Part shown: one piece after another, positions 8,933-17,755 of the stretch
Layout: each line of letters opens with the position of its first letter
Numbering within the stretch: position 1 is the first letter of the stretch
DNA from: JBBROS01 sp038229135
Lineage (GTDB): Bacteria > Pseudomonadota > Alphaproteobacteria > Acetobacterales > Acetobacteraceae
DNA length: 64,000 nucleotides
NCBI GenBank assembly: GCA_038229135.1
Contig: JBBROS010000018.1
Span: forward strand, 1-64,000
Direction of reading: 5' to 3'
Notes under the pieces: generated by a model
Seen by the model: only the letters and a program-made list of their open reading frames with translations
Told to the model about the DNA's origin: nothing
The model's database searches: none
Translations under genes and position numbers: made by a program

Positions 8933-10042
8933 TCAGCCAATCAGGCCGGCAACCCAGCGGAACAGCGTGTAGCCCTTCACGTCGTTCCACGTGGCGAACA
9001 CGAACAGACCGGCCAGCATCGCGAAGCCGGCGCGGAAGCCATACTCCTGGACCCGCGGCGGCAACGGCCGACCGCGCACCGCTTCGGCGAGGTAGAACAT
9101 CAGGTGCCCACCATCCAGCACCGGGATCGGGAACAGGTTGATCAGCCCCAGATTGACGGACAGGATTGCGATGAAGCTGATGAAGCTGGAGAGCCCCAGT
9201 TGCGCAACCTGGCCCGACATCTTCGCAATCCCCAGCGGGCCGCTCAGCTCGTCCGTCGTCCGCTTGCCCGACAGCATCTGGCCCAGGCCCTCGAGCGTCG
9301 TCACCGTCACGTCCCAGGTCTGCGTGAACCCGGCCCAGACGGACCGAAGCGGGTCTTCGGAGACGAACTCCACCGTGCCGCCCCGAACGCCCAGCAGCCC
9401 GGCCCGCTCGCCTCCGCCAGGCCGTGTTCCTATCGTCACGGCCTTCGTCAACGTCGCCCCGTCCCGCTCGAGCACGAAGTCCAGCGTTCGCCCGGCGCTC
9501 GCCACGACGATCTTCTGTAGCTCGTCGAAGCGCGACACTGCCGTGCCCCCGATCGACTTCACTCGGTCACCCGCCTGCAGTCCCGCTGCCGACGCTGCGC
9601 CATCCGCCGTGACCTCACCCAGCACCGGCACCGGCACCGGCCGCCCGATGGCCACGAACAGCCCGGCGAACAGCACGATCGTCAGCAGGAAGTTGGCCAC
9701 CGGCCCCGCCCCCACGACGATGGCCCGCGACAGCACGGATTTCTCCTGGAACGTCCGCCCCGGAATCCAACTCGCCCGTACCTCGGGCGAGACATCCTCG
9801 GGCCGCTCCTGCCCGTGCAGCTTCACATAGCCGCCCAGCGGCAGCCAGCTCAGCTTCCACACCGTGCCCAACCGGTCCCGCCAGCTTACGATGGTCGGGC
9901 CGAACCCGATGGAGAACGCCTCCACATGCACGCCGCGCCACCGTGCCGCTAAATAGTGGCCAAGCTCGTGCACGAACACGAGTATCCCGAGGACGACGAC
10001 GAACGCCGCCCCGTTGCGCAAAATATCGATCAGATGGCTCAT
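8933..10042 (-). CDS. rseP: Site-2 intramembrane metalloprotease RseP
   Basis: It cleaves membrane-anchored anti-sigma factors or remnant signal peptides inside the inner membrane. The 369-residue protein has the zinc motif HELGH at residues 25-29 in its first membrane segment. A PDZ domain lies in the middle (about 110-200). The second site PIPVLDGGHLMFY is near residue 315, followed by a last membrane segment. It lies between dxr and bamA, the standard alphaproteobacterial position. Confidence 0.97.
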   Translation of the reverse strand: MSHLIDILRNGAAFVVVLGILVFVHELGHYLAARWRGVHVEAFSIGFGPTIVSWRDRLGTVWKLSWLPLGGYVKLHGQERPEDVSPEVRASWIPGRTFQEKSVLSRAIVVGAGPVANFLLTIVLFAGLFVAIGRPVPVPVLGEVTADGAASAAGLQAGDRVKSIGGTAVSRFDELQKIVVASAGRTLDFVLERDGATLTKAVTIGTRPGGGERAGLLGVRGGTVEFVSEDPLRSVWAGFTQTWDVTVTTLEGLGQMLSGKRTTDELSGPLGIAKMSGQVAQLGLSSFISFIAILSVNLGLINLFPIPVLDGGHLMFYLAEAVRGRPLPPRVQEYGFRAGFAMLAGLFVFATWNDVKGYTLFRWVAGLIG

Positions 10043-10105
10043 GGCCCACCTTAGCCCAGGAGTGCCAGACGGCGTAAGGGCCTTGTCCGCAAGAGATTGT
10101 TGCGC

Positions 10106-11263
10106 TTACGCCGCCAGCGCGCCAGCCATGCCGTGCGCCACACGCCTCGCCTCGGCATCCAGCCCCACCACCGCCTCCAGCGTGTCGGCCCCGGGCGTGC
10201 CCATCCGGTCCAGCACGCGCTCGACCAGCTCCGCGATGCCGGTGAACCCCAGCCGCCGCCCGAGGAACGCCTCCACCGCCACCTCGTTGGCCGCCGACAA
10301 TATGGTGGGCGCCCCACCGCCCGCCCGCAGCGCCGCCCGCGCGAGCCGGAGCGCCGGGAACCGCACCGGGTCGGGCGGGAAGAAGGTCAGCTGACCCATC
10401 GCCGCCAGGTCCAGCCGCTTCACATCCGTCCGAATCCGCCCCGGCCACGCCAGCGCATGCGCGATGGGGATGCGCATGTCTGCAGAGCCCAGCTGCGCCA
10501 GCATGCTCCCGTCCTGCCAGTGCACGATGCCGTGAACCGCCGATTGCGGATGCACCAGCACGTCGATCCGGTCCTCCTCGAGGTCGAACAGCCGTGCCGC
10601 CTCGATCAGCTCGAGCCCCTTGTTGAACATGGTGGCGCTGTCGATGCTGATCTTGGCGCCCATCGACCACACCGGATGGCGCAGCGCCGCCTCGGGCGTC
10701 GCCCTCGACATCTCCTCGAGGCTCGACGTGCGAAACGGCCCACCGCTCGCCGTCAGCACGATCCGCTCCACCGCCCCCCGGTTGCCCTCGGCCATGGCCT
10801 GGAAGATGGCGTTGTGCTCGGAGTCGACCGGCAACAGCGTGGCCCCGGCCGCGCGCACCGCCCGCAGCATCACGGCCCCGGCGCACACCAGCGCCTCCTT
10901 GTTGGCCAGCGCCACCGCGCCCCCGCCCTGGATGGCCGCCAGCGTGGAGGGCAGGCCCGCCGCCCCCGTGATGGCCGCCATGGTCCAGTCCACCCGCTCG
11001 CTGGCCGCCTGGACCACCGCCTGGTCCCCGCCCGCGCAAACGATGCCGCTGCCGGCCAGCGCCGCCTCGAGCGCCGGCAGCGCCGCCAGGTCGGCGATGA
11101 CGGCGACGGCCGCCCCGAGCCTGCGCGCCTGCTCCGCCAGCAGCGCCGCGTTGCGGCCCCCCGCCAGCGCGTGCACCCGGTAGCGCTCCGGATTTGCGGC
11201 CAGCAGGTCCACCGTGCTCGTGCCCACGCTGCCCGTGCTGCCCAGCACCGTGACCGTTCTCAT
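10106..11263 (-). CDS. dxr: 1-deoxy-D-xylulose-5-phosphate reductoisomerase
   Basis: It converts DXP to MEP with NADPH, the committed step of the non-mevalonate isoprenoid pathway that feeds UppS upstream. The 385-residue protein starts MRTVTVLGSTGSVG, the NADPH-binding loop. It carries VDSEHNAIFQ near residue 145, SGGPFR near 180 and FNKGLELIEA near 220, all family landmarks for metal and substrate binding. Its ATG overlaps the cdsA stop by 4 bp, implying coupling. Confidence 0.97.
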   Translation of the reverse strand: MRTVTVLGSTGSVGTSTVDLLAANPERYRVHALAGGRNAALLAEQARRLGAAVAVIADLAALPALEAALAGSGIVCAGGDQAVVQAASERVDWTMAAITGAAGLPSTLAAIQGGGAVALANKEALVCAGAVMLRAVRAAGATLLPVDSEHNAIFQAMAEGNRGAVERIVLTASGGPFRTSSLEEMSRATPEAALRHPVWSMGAKISIDSATMFNKGLELIEAARLFDLEEDRIDVLVHPQSAVHGIVHWQDGSMLAQLGSADMRIPIAHALAWPGRIRTDVKRLDLAAMGQLTFFPPDPVRFPALRLARAALRAGGGAPTILSAANEVAVEAFLGRRLGFTGIAELVERVLDRMGTPGADTLEAVVGLDAEARRVAHGMAGALAA

Positions 11264-12108
11264 CCCCAAGGCACACCCTCCCGGCCCAACACGGCCGCAA
11301 TCCCTGCTGCCACCGGAGCGGCCGCAAGCAATCCATCCAACCGGTCCAGCAGGCCGCCATGGCCCGGGATCAGCCAGCCCGAATCCTTCACGCCGAACCG
11401 GCGCTTTACCCAACTCTCCAGCAGGTCGCCCGCCTGCGCCATCACGCCGATCAGCCCGCCCGCCACCGCGGCGACCGGCCCCGCCACCCGCGCCGCGAGC
11501 AGCCCGACCACCACCGCAGCCACGAGCCCCCCCACGGCGCCCGACCACGTCTTGCCCGGCGAGATCCGCGGCGCCAGCTTGCGCCCTCCGAACACCCGCC
11601 CCGCCGCATACGCCCCGATGTCGCTGGCCCACACCACCAGCATCAATACCAGCAGCGCCGGCCACCCCCCGGCCTCCGCGCCCCGCAGCCACACGAGCGC
11701 CACCAGCGGCACCCCCACGTAGGGCAGCCCGGCCAGAAGCGCCCAGGAGCCCCCGGCCACGCGCATGAGCGCGGCCGCAAGCGCCAACATGGCCAAGGCC
11801 GGCACCGACCCGGCGAGGAGCGCGACGAGCGCCGCCGCCACCAAGCCACCCGGCACAAGCGCGCCCTGCACGACCCGCGCCGGCGCCGCGCCGCACATCG
11901 TCGCCCACTCCCACCCGAGCCCGGCCGCCGCAGCCATCACCAGCGCCGCCCAGGCAGCACCACCCCACCAGATGCAGAACAGCGTCGCCGGCGCCAGCAG
12001 CGCAGCCGAGACTGCGCGCTGCCGCAGGTCTGCCCAGCGGCCGCTCGCGCCGGCTTTCGGCACCGCATCAGCCAGCGCGGGCACCGAAGCGCCGCTCGCG
12101 CGTCGCAT
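11260..12108 (-). CDS. cdsA: Phosphatidate cytidylyltransferase (CDP-DAG synthase)
   Basis: It makes CDP-diacylglycerol from CTP and phosphatidic acid in the inner membrane for phospholipid synthesis. The product of about 280 residues is mostly hydrophobic helices. It ends with the CdsA signature region KLAPRISPGKTWSGAVGG and GDLLESWVKRRFGVKDSG. The start is uncertain: ATG 12126, ATG 12108 (given) and GTG 12063 are all in frame, and the first two overlap uppS. It sits between uppS and dxr. Confidence 0.93.
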   Translation of the reverse strand: MRRASGASVPALADAVPKAGASGRWADLRQRAVSAALLAPATLFCIWWGGAAWAALVMAAAAGLGWEWATMCGAAPARVVQGALVPGGLVAAALVALLAGSVPALAMLALAAALMRVAGGSWALLAGLPYVGVPLVALVWLRGAEAGGWPALLVLMLVVWASDIGAYAAGRVFGGRKLAPRISPGKTWSGAVGGLVAAVVVGLLAARVAGPVAAVAGGLIGVMAQAGDLLESWVKRRFGVKDSGWLIPGHGGLLDRLDGLLAAAPVAAGIAAVLGREGVPWG

Positions 12109-12835
12109 ACTCGGCCAGCGCCGCATCAAACTGCCGCTGGTCGAAATCCGGCCACAGCACGTCCAGGAACACGAGCTCCGAGTAGGCCGACTGCCACAGC
12201 AGGAAGTTCGACAGCCGCCGCTCCCCGCTTGTCCGGATCACCAGGTCCGGGTCCGGCATGCCCGCCGTGGCAAGATACCGCTCGAACCCCGCCTCGCCCA
12301 CCCGCGCCAGGTCCACCTCGCCCCGTGCAGCCGCGGCGGCCAGGGCCCGCGCGGCCGCCACGATCTCGTCCCGCGCGCCATAGCTCAGCGCCACGTTCAG
12401 GTTCAGCCGCGTGTTGCCGGAAGTGGTCGCCTCGGCGCGGTCCAGCTCGGCCCGCGTATCGGCGTCGAACCGCTCGCGGTCGCCTATGATCCGGACCCGA
12501 ACCCCCTCACGTGCGATCTCGGCCAATTCCTGCCGGATGTAGTGCCGCAGCAGCCCCGTAAGGTCGAGCACCTCATCGGCCGGGCGGCGCCAGTTCTCGC
12601 TGCTGAACGCATACAGCGTCAGCCACTCGACACCCGCCGCCACCGCCGCCTCGATCGTGCGCCGCACCGCCATTGCGCCGGCCCGGTGCCCCGCCACCCG
12701 CGGCAGCCCGCGCGCCGAGGCCCACCGCCCGTTGCCGTCCATGATCACCGCCACGTGCCGGGGCGCGCATGGCAGCGTGCCCGTCGCGTTGGCGATCGTG
12801 GACCGGGCCGGCAGTTCGGGCTTCATCACGGACAT
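12068..12835 (-). CDS. uppS: Undecaprenyl diphosphate synthase (di-trans,poly-cis)
   Basis: It elongates farnesyl-PP with eight cis isoprene units to the C55 carrier lipid used for peptidoglycan and O-antigen. The 255-residue cis-prenyltransferase has VAVIMDGNGRWA with the catalytic Asp33. It also has the SSENWRRP block and the C-terminal signature DLVIRTSGERRLSNFL. Its start lies 4 bp after the frr stop. Confidence 0.97.
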   Translation of the reverse strand: MSVMKPELPARSTIANATGTLPCAPRHVAVIMDGNGRWASARGLPRVAGHRAGAMAVRRTIEAAVAAGVEWLTLYAFSSENWRRPADEVLDLTGLLRHYIRQELAEIAREGVRVRIIGDRERFDADTRAELDRAEATTSGNTRLNLNVALSYGARDEIVAAARALAAAAARGEVDLARVGEAGFERYLATAGMPDPDLVIRTSGERRLSNFLLWQSAYSELVFLDVLWPDFDQRQFDAALAEYATRERRFGARAG

Positions 12836-12839
12836 GGCA

Positions 12840-13406
12840 TCAGACCTGCCGAATTTCCTTGTCCTTGTCGGTCAGCGACTCGTCGATGCGCTTGATGTAG
12901 CCGTCGGTCAGCTTCTGCACCGCGTCGGACCAATCCTTCAAGTCGTCCTCGCCGATCTCGCCCTTCTTCTCGAACGTCTTGATCTGGTCCATCCCGTCCC
13001 GGCGCACCCCGCGAATGGCCACGCGGGCACCCTCGGCGTAGCGCCCCGCCGCCTTGGCCAGCTCGCCCCGGCGCTCGGCCGTCAATTGCGGGATGGGCAC
13101 GCGCACCACCTGGCCGTCCGACCCTGGGTTCAGCCCCAGCCCGCTGTCGCGGATGGCCCGCTCCACCGCACCCACCAGCGTCCGGTCCCACACCTGGACC
13201 GTGATCATCCGAGGCTCCGGCACGCCGATCGTGCCCACCTGCGTGATGGGCACCTCGGTGCCATACGCCTCCACCTTCACCGGCTCCAGCAGCGCCGGGC
13301 TGGCACGCCCGGTGCGCAGGCCACCGAAATCACGGCGCAGCGTCTCCAGCGCGCCGTCCATGCGCCGGGTCAGGTCCTGCTTCAGCGCATCCAGGTCGGC
13401 AGGCAT
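12840..13406 (-). CDS. frr: Ribosome recycling factor
   Basis: With EF-G it splits post-termination ribosomes. The 188-residue protein matches the usual 185. It has the conserved RTGRASPALLEPVKVEAYG block, LTAERRGELAK and VAIRGVRRD. The gene follows pyrH and precedes uppS. The intergenic gap to pyrH is about 80 bp. Confidence 0.98.
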   Translation of the reverse strand: MPADLDALKQDLTRRMDGALETLRRDFGGLRTGRASPALLEPVKVEAYGTEVPITQVGTIGVPEPRMITVQVWDRTLVGAVERAIRDSGLGLNPGSDGQVVRVPIPQLTAERRGELAKAAGRYAEGARVAIRGVRRDGMDQIKTFEKKGEIGEDDLKDWSDAVQKLTDGYIKRIDESLTDKDKEIRQV

Positions 13407-13488
13407 CGTCTCTCCCTCAAAGCTCTCGTCCGGAAATCAATCGTCCAAACCGGCCCGCGCTTCAAGCGCCGCCTCGTCCCGCCCGTCC

Positions 13489-14211
13489 TCAAGCCGCCTC
13501 GATGATCCGCGTGAACGCGCCCTCGCCGCGCAACACCTGCGCGAAGGCCCCGGTTGCATGGATGTTGAACACAACGATCGGCAGCCCGTTCTCCCGCGCC
13601 ACGCTGATGGCGGCTGCGTCCATCACCTGCAGGTCCCGCGCCAGCACCTCGAGGTAGGTGAGCTCGTCATATCGGACCGCGTCCGGCACCCGCCGCGGGT
13701 CCGCCGAATACACCCCGTCCACCTGCGTGCCCTTCAGCAGCAGGTCGCAATTCATCTCGGCAGCGCGCAATGCCGCCGCCGTGTCGGTCGTGAAGAACGG
13801 GTTGCCCGTGCCGGCGGCGAAGATCACCACGCGGCCCTTCTCCATGTGCCGTTCTGCGCGCCGGCGGATGTAGGGCTCGCACACGCTGCTCATCGGGATC
13901 GCGGACTGCACCCGCGTCGGCACGCCCCGGCGCTCCAGCACGCTCTGCAGGCCCAGCGCGTTCATCACCGTGGCCAGCATGCCCATGTAGTCGGCCTGCG
14001 CCCGGTCCATGCCGCCGGCCGCACCCGAAATGCCGCGGAAGATGTTGCCGCCACCCACCACGAGGCAAACCTGCGTGCCGGTCGCCACCACGTCCCCAAC
14101 GTCGCGCGCGATGCGGCTCAGCGTCTCGGTGTCGAGCCCGAACTCCCGGCGCCCCATCAACGCCTCCCCCGACACCTTGAGGAGAACGCGTTTGTACGGC
14201 GGCAGGGCCAT
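13489..14211 (-). CDS. pyrH: UMP kinase
   Basis: It phosphorylates UMP to UDP in pyrimidine nucleotide synthesis. The 240-residue amino-acid-kinase-fold protein has KVSGEALMG at the start, the VVGGGNIFRG phosphate loop and GTGNPFFTTDTAA. ATG 14211 has a good AAAGGA Shine-Dalgarno sequence 5 bp upstream. An in-frame extension toward 14250 lacks family residues. It lies downstream of the tsf terminator hairpin, so it probably has its own promoter in the 113 bp gap. Confidence 0.98.
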   Translation of the reverse strand: MALPPYKRVLLKVSGEALMGRREFGLDTETLSRIARDVGDVVATGTQVCLVVGGGNIFRGISGAAGGMDRAQADYMGMLATVMNALGLQSVLERRGVPTRVQSAIPMSSVCEPYIRRRAERHMEKGRVVIFAAGTGNPFFTTDTAAALRAAEMNCDLLLKGTQVDGVYSADPRRVPDAVRYDELTYLEVLARDLQVMDAAAISVARENGLPIVVFNIHATGAFAQVLRGEGAFTRIIEAA

Positions 14212-14279
14212 GGAGTCCTTTCGGGGGTCGGGGTCGTCGCGCGGCGGCAACCTAGGCGCTCACGCCGCGCCAAACAAGC

Positions 14280-14301
14280 GGAGGGCAGCGAACTGCCCCC
14301 C
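14280..14301 (-). terminator. Hairpin terminator after tsf
   Basis: Read on the minus strand, a 9 bp GC stem (GGGGGGCAG / CTGCCCTCC, one G-T pair) closes a TTCG tetraloop and is followed by GCTTGTTTGG. It sits 24 bp past the tsf stop and before pyrH. The tail is only moderately T-rich, so termination may be partial. Confidence 0.7.
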
Positions 14302-14324
14302 GCCCAATCTGGACGACGCCGACC

Positions 14325-15245
14325 TTAGACGGCGGGAGGGACGCCGGCCGCGGCAGCCACCTCGGCCGCGAAGTCGCCCGCCTGCTTCTCGATGCCTTCG
14401 CCAAGCTGGAACCGTGCGAAGCCGGACAGCGTGCTGCCCGCCTTCTTCACCACGGCACGCACCCGGCTCTCGCCGTCATGCACCCACACCTGCTCCAGCA
14501 GAACCACCTCCTCGTAATACTTCCGGATGCGGCCATCGACCATCTTCTCGATGATGGCTTCGGGCTTGCCGGAGGCGCGCGCCTGCTCGCTCAGAACCGT
14601 GCGCTCGCGCTCCAGCGCCGCAGGGTCCACCGCGTCCGTGTCGAGCGCCTCGGGCCGGGTTGCGGCCACGTGCATGCCGACCTGGCGGCCCAACACCTCG
14701 AGCACGTCGATCTCGCTCGGACCCTCGAGCGCCACCAGCACGCCGATCTTGCCCAGACCGGGCTTGAGCGCGTTGTGCACGTAGGTGGCCACCGCCCCCT
14801 GCGACACGTGCAGCACCCGCGCCCGGCGCAGGCTCATGTTCTCGCCGATCGTGGCGATCAGGTGCGTGATCTCGTCGCCCACCGTACGGCCCGAGCCCGG
14901 GTAAGGCGCCGACTTGATGGCCTCCACGTCCTCGCCGACCTCGAGCGCCACCTTGGCCACGCCCTCGACGAGCGCCTGGAACGCCTCGTTGCGTGCCACG
15001 AAGTCGGTCTCGGCGTTCACCTCGACCATCGCGGCCTTGTTCGCGGCGCTCGCTACACCCACGAGCCCCTCGGCCGCGACCCGCCCGCTCTTCTTGGCCG
15101 CCGCCGAAAGGCCCTTCTTGCGGAGCCAGTCGATCGCGCCCTCGAGGTCGCCACCCGTCTCGGTCAACGCCTTCTTGCAGTCCATCATGCCGGCCCCGGT
15201 CTTCTCGCGAAGATCCTTGACCAACGCCGCCGTTATCTCAGCCAT
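14325..15245 (-). CDS. tsf: Elongation factor Ts
   Basis: It recharges EF-Tu with GTP. The 306-residue protein opens with the UBA-like domain (VKDLREKTGAGMMDCKKAL) and has the KSGRVAAEGLVG signature near residue 55. The core then carries VEVNAETDFVARNE. It follows rpsB by 15 bp in the classic rpsB-tsf pair. Confidence 0.98.
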   Translation of the reverse strand: MAEITAALVKDLREKTGAGMMDCKKALTETGGDLEGAIDWLRKKGLSAAAKKSGRVAAEGLVGVASAANKAAMVEVNAETDFVARNEAFQALVEGVAKVALEVGEDVEAIKSAPYPGSGRTVGDEITHLIATIGENMSLRRARVLHVSQGAVATYVHNALKPGLGKIGVLVALEGPSEIDVLEVLGRQVGMHVAATRPEALDTDAVDPAALERERTVLSEQARASGKPEAIIEKMVDGRIRKYYEEVVLLEQVWVHDGESRVRAVVKKAGSTLSGFARFQLGEGIEKQAGDFAAEVAAAAGVPPAV

Positions 15246-15260
15246 CGTCGCGTCTCCTGC

Positions 15261-16133
15261 TCAGGCCGGGGCCTGTTCGGTCGCCGGCTCCGGCTCCGGC
15301 TCGGCTGCCATCTCGGCCGCCAGCGCAGGCACCTCGTCCACGGCCGCCATCGTCAGCGGCGCAGCCTCGATCACCGGCTCCGGCTCCGGCATGGCCTGCA
15401 TCGGCAGCTCCTCGGCCGCCCCCAGGTCGCGGCCCGAGGCCACCATCTCGGCGCTGATGCCATCGAGCACCGCACCCGCGATCAGGTCGCAGTAGAGCGT
15501 GATGGCGCGGATCGCGTCGTCGTTCCCAGGGATCGGGAAGGTCACCCCCGAGGGATCCGAGTTGCTGTCGAGCACGGCAATCACGGGGATGCCAAGCTTC
15601 GTCGCCTCCTCGACCGCCAACTTCTCCTTGTTCGTGTCGATGATGAACAGCACGTCCGGCAGGCCGCCCATATCCTTGATGCCGCCCAACGCACGCTCCA
15701 GCTTCTCCTGGTCGCGCGTGATGTCGAGCACCTCCTTCTTCGTCAGGCCCTGCGTGTCGCCGGCCAGCATCTCTTCGATCTGGCGCAGGCGCTTGATGCT
15801 GCCCGTAATCGTCTTCCAGTTGGTGAGCATGCCGCCCAGCCAGCGATGGTTCACGTAATACTGGCCACAGCGCTTTGCGCTCTCGGCCACATACTCCGCC
15901 GCCGCGCGCTTTGTGCCCACGAACAGCACGCGGCCACCGGCCGCCGTGATGTCCCGCACCGCCCGCAGCGCCCGGTCGAGCATCGGCACGGTCTGCTGCA
16001 GGTCGATGATGTGGACCTGGTTGCGGATGCCGAAGATGAACGGCTCCATGCGCGGGTTCCACCGCCGCGTGTGGTGGCCGAAATGGACGCCGGCTTCGAG
16101 CAGCTGGCGCAACGTGAAATCTGGCATCGCCAT
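15261..16133 (-). CDS. rpsB: 30S ribosomal protein S2
   Basis: It is a component of the small subunit. The 290-residue protein has the family start (LRQLLEAGVHFGHHTRRWNPRM), RVLFVGTKRAA and the C-terminal signature for NDDAIRAI. An acidic Ala/Glu/Pro tail of about 50 residues extends past the usual 240; such tails occur in alphaproteobacterial S2. The ATG is preceded by AAAGGTGA. Confidence 0.98.
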   Translation of the reverse strand: MAMPDFTLRQLLEAGVHFGHHTRRWNPRMEPFIFGIRNQVHIIDLQQTVPMLDRALRAVRDITAAGGRVLFVGTKRAAAEYVAESAKRCGQYYVNHRWLGGMLTNWKTITGSIKRLRQIEEMLAGDTQGLTKKEVLDITRDQEKLERALGGIKDMGGLPDVLFIIDTNKEKLAVEEATKLGIPVIAVLDSNSDPSGVTFPIPGNDDAIRAITLYCDLIAGAVLDGISAEMVASGRDLGAAEELPMQAMPEPEPVIEAAPLTMAAVDEVPALAAEMAAEPEPEPATEQAPA

Positions 16134-16321
16134 GGGGCGTCACCTTTCCTAGGTTCCGGTTGATCCTCCGCGGGGCCAGGCCCTGCGGCACCGGTATCCT
16201 GGACGGGTCCAGGAGGAAGGCGCCCCGCGTGTGAATTACCCGGCGACCTCGCCAGGCGCGCCGCGTATGGCGGAAACTGCTGCGCTAGGCAAGCCCAGGT
16301 GCGCCAGGCGACCCCAGCTAA
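16134..16321 (-). promoter_or_regulatory. rpsB leader region with two hairpins
   Basis: No gene is seen here. On the minus strand two inverted repeats lie 35-80 nt upstream of the S2 ATG. One is at 16168-16188 (CCGC/GCGG enclosing GGG/CCC). The other is at 16197-16214 (TCCTGGAC/GTCCAGGA). S2 autoregulates rpsB translation through its leader in other proteobacteria, so these may be a binding site, but that is inference. A promoter could not be assigned with confidence. Confidence 0.4.
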
Positions 16322-16409
16322 GTCATCGCGAGCGAGCCGTGGCGATCCAGGGGCGGGCGGGGCTGTCCTGTAGGGCCGCGGGATCGCCGATCCTGCGGCT
16401 CGTGATGAA
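16322..16409. repeat. Dispersed inverted repeat, copy B1
   Basis: The element runs from GTCATCGCGAGCGAGCC to a reverse-complementary end GGCTCGTGATGA, with GGCGATCC and GGATCGCC as inner arms. It lies in the gap between dksA and rpsB. Matching copies are at 21838, 34212 and 35235. Confidence 0.8.
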
Positions 16410-16449
16410 GCGGTCTCGAGGACTGCTCTGCAGGCGAAACCCGGTGGCT

Positions 16450-16866
16450 TCAGTCGTCCCTGTGAACCCGCTCCATACGCTCATGCCGCTCCTGGGCCTC
16501 GAGCGACATCGTCGCGATCGGCCGCGCCTCGAGCCGCTTGAGGCTGATCGGCTCGTCCGTGTCCTCGCACCAGCCATAAGTCCCAGCCTCGATCCGGGCA
16601 AGCGCCTGATCGATCTTGCTGATCAGCTTGCGCGCCCGGTCCCGCGTGCGCAGCTCGAGCGCCCGGTCCGTCTCCACGCTCGCACGGTCCGTGATGTCCG
16701 CCTCGTGGATCCCCCCCTCGCTCAGGCTCGCAAGCGTGCCATCCGCATCCCGCAGCAGCTCGGCCCGCCAGCGCAGCAGCTTCTGGCGGAAATATTCCAC
16801 CTGGATCGGGTTCATGAAGTCGTCGGCGTCGGACGGCCGGTAGTCGTGCGGCAGGGTGATCATCAT
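16450..16866 (-). CDS. dksA: RNA polymerase-binding transcription factor DksA, one-cysteine form
   Basis: It binds the RNA polymerase secondary channel and, with ppGpp, tunes rRNA and amino-acid promoters. The 138-residue protein has the coiled coil (about 20-95) with tip acids Asp57 and Asp60 in DITDRAS. Its C-terminal globular domain keeps only Cys100 (TYGWC). The other three zinc-finger cysteine positions read Thr, Ser and Ala (IATMSLEAQERHER), a form common in alphaproteobacteria. ATG 16866 was chosen for the MMITLP start with upstream GAGGGG. Confidence 0.93.
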   Translation of the reverse strand: MMITLPHDYRPSDADDFMNPIQVEYFRQKLLRWRAELLRDADGTLASLSEGGIHEADITDRASVETDRALELRTRDRARKLISKIDQALARIEAGTYGWCEDTDEPISLKRLEARPIATMSLEAQERHERMERVHRDD

Positions 16867-16960
16867 TGGCGGCGACCCCTCACTGTCGCCCCGGACGGCG
16901 CCAGCCCGGGCTGCGCGCTGCACCACTCGGGGCGCTCACCATCTGGTGATTGTGGCGGGC

Positions 16961-17271
16961 TTATATCCATGCAACTTCGTGCCGCCAAGCCCGTGTTGGG
17001 CCCGTGGCGATGAATATACGCAAGTGTCTCCGCAATGTCGCGTTCGCCCACCCGGCCGCAGGACTAGGCACCTCCGCAAGCCCACCCCAGGCTGCATCCA
17101 ACCCCGGCCCGAACCGGTTGCACATCGCCCGGGTCTCCGCCTCATCCATGATCGGCTGCGGCTTGAACGCAATCCGTCCCCGATCGCCCGGGCGACCAGC
17201 TCCGCCGCCTCGTGGCCGGCCTGCACCCGCATCCCCACTCCGGTCAGGGCCGGAAACGCTCGTTGCGTCAC
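16961..17271 (-). pseudogene. Frameshifted ORF coupled to fliX
   Basis: A GTG at 17271 overlaps the fliX TGA (GTGA) and opens a reading frame of about 32 residues (MTQRAFPALTGVG, then EAAELVARAIGDG). The sense then continues in another frame as IAFKPQPIMDEAETRAM and GPGLDAAWGGLAEVPSPAAG. The switch is near 17172-17178 and would be cured by one base. Third positions are strongly G/C in both halves, as in real genes. No family is recognised. It may be a genuine pseudogene, a sequencing indel or chance. Confidence 0.5.
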
Positions 17272-17660
17272 GCGCGGCCACGGGCCAACTCCACTGCCGC
17301 CCGCACCAGCACAGCCCGTTGCACCGCAGCCAGCGCCGGGTCGGACGCGGGCGGCGCCGCACGCGCGAGGGACGCCAGCCTCTGCAGTTCGGCCCCCCCG
17401 CCCTCGCCCAACAGCGCCCGCTGCAGCGCGGCCAAGGCGTCCATCATTTGCGAACCGTGCCGCCGGGCCGCCCCGTCCTGCGCGTCCCCGTCCCGCTCCT
17501 GCACGGCCAGCAGCAGCGGCAGCCCGACGGCCTGCACCGGCGCCGGGGCGGCTGCACTCTCCCCCTGCTCCGCCTCCAGCACCCGGGCGAACCCGGTCCG
17601 GCCCCGCGCCGGCCGCATGCCTGCAATCGTGCCTCGCCCCACCCCCGCTATCGGCTCCAT
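17268..17660 (-). CDS. fliX: Flagellar assembly regulator FliX
   Basis: In Caulobacter, FliX links flagellar basal-body assembly to the sigma-54 activator FlbD. This 130-residue protein has the short N-terminal GRTGFARVL segment and a helical C-terminal region (MDALAALQRALL, then AAVQRAVLVRAAVELAR) typical of FliX. It diverges from flgI as in Caulobacter. ATG 17660 has a strong AGGAGGGG Shine-Dalgarno sequence. The sequence similarity is modest, so the call leans partly on context. Confidence 0.8.
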   Translation of the reverse strand: MEPIAGVGRGTIAGMRPARGRTGFARVLEAEQGESAAAPAPVQAVGLPLLLAVQERDGDAQDGAARRHGSQMMDALAALQRALLGEGGGAELQRLASLARAAPPASDPALAAVQRAVLVRAAVELARGRA

Positions 17661-17740
17661 TGCCCCTCCTCTCCTGCCGCCCGGCACATCCTGCCCAGCG
17701 CCCTGTCCAGCCAAACCCAGCACTTCCAGCCTTCGCGGCC

Positions 17741-17755
17741 TGGCACGTACCTTGC
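17741..17755 (+). promoter_or_regulatory. Sigma-54 promoter for flgI
   Basis: TGGCACGTACCTTGC matches the RpoN -24/-12 consensus, with GG and GC separated by exactly 10 bp. It lies in the fliX/flgI gap, where a class III flagellar promoter is expected. The -12 GC is only 12 bp before the flgI ATG at 17768, so the transcript would begin at or next to that codon. Confidence 0.8.
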
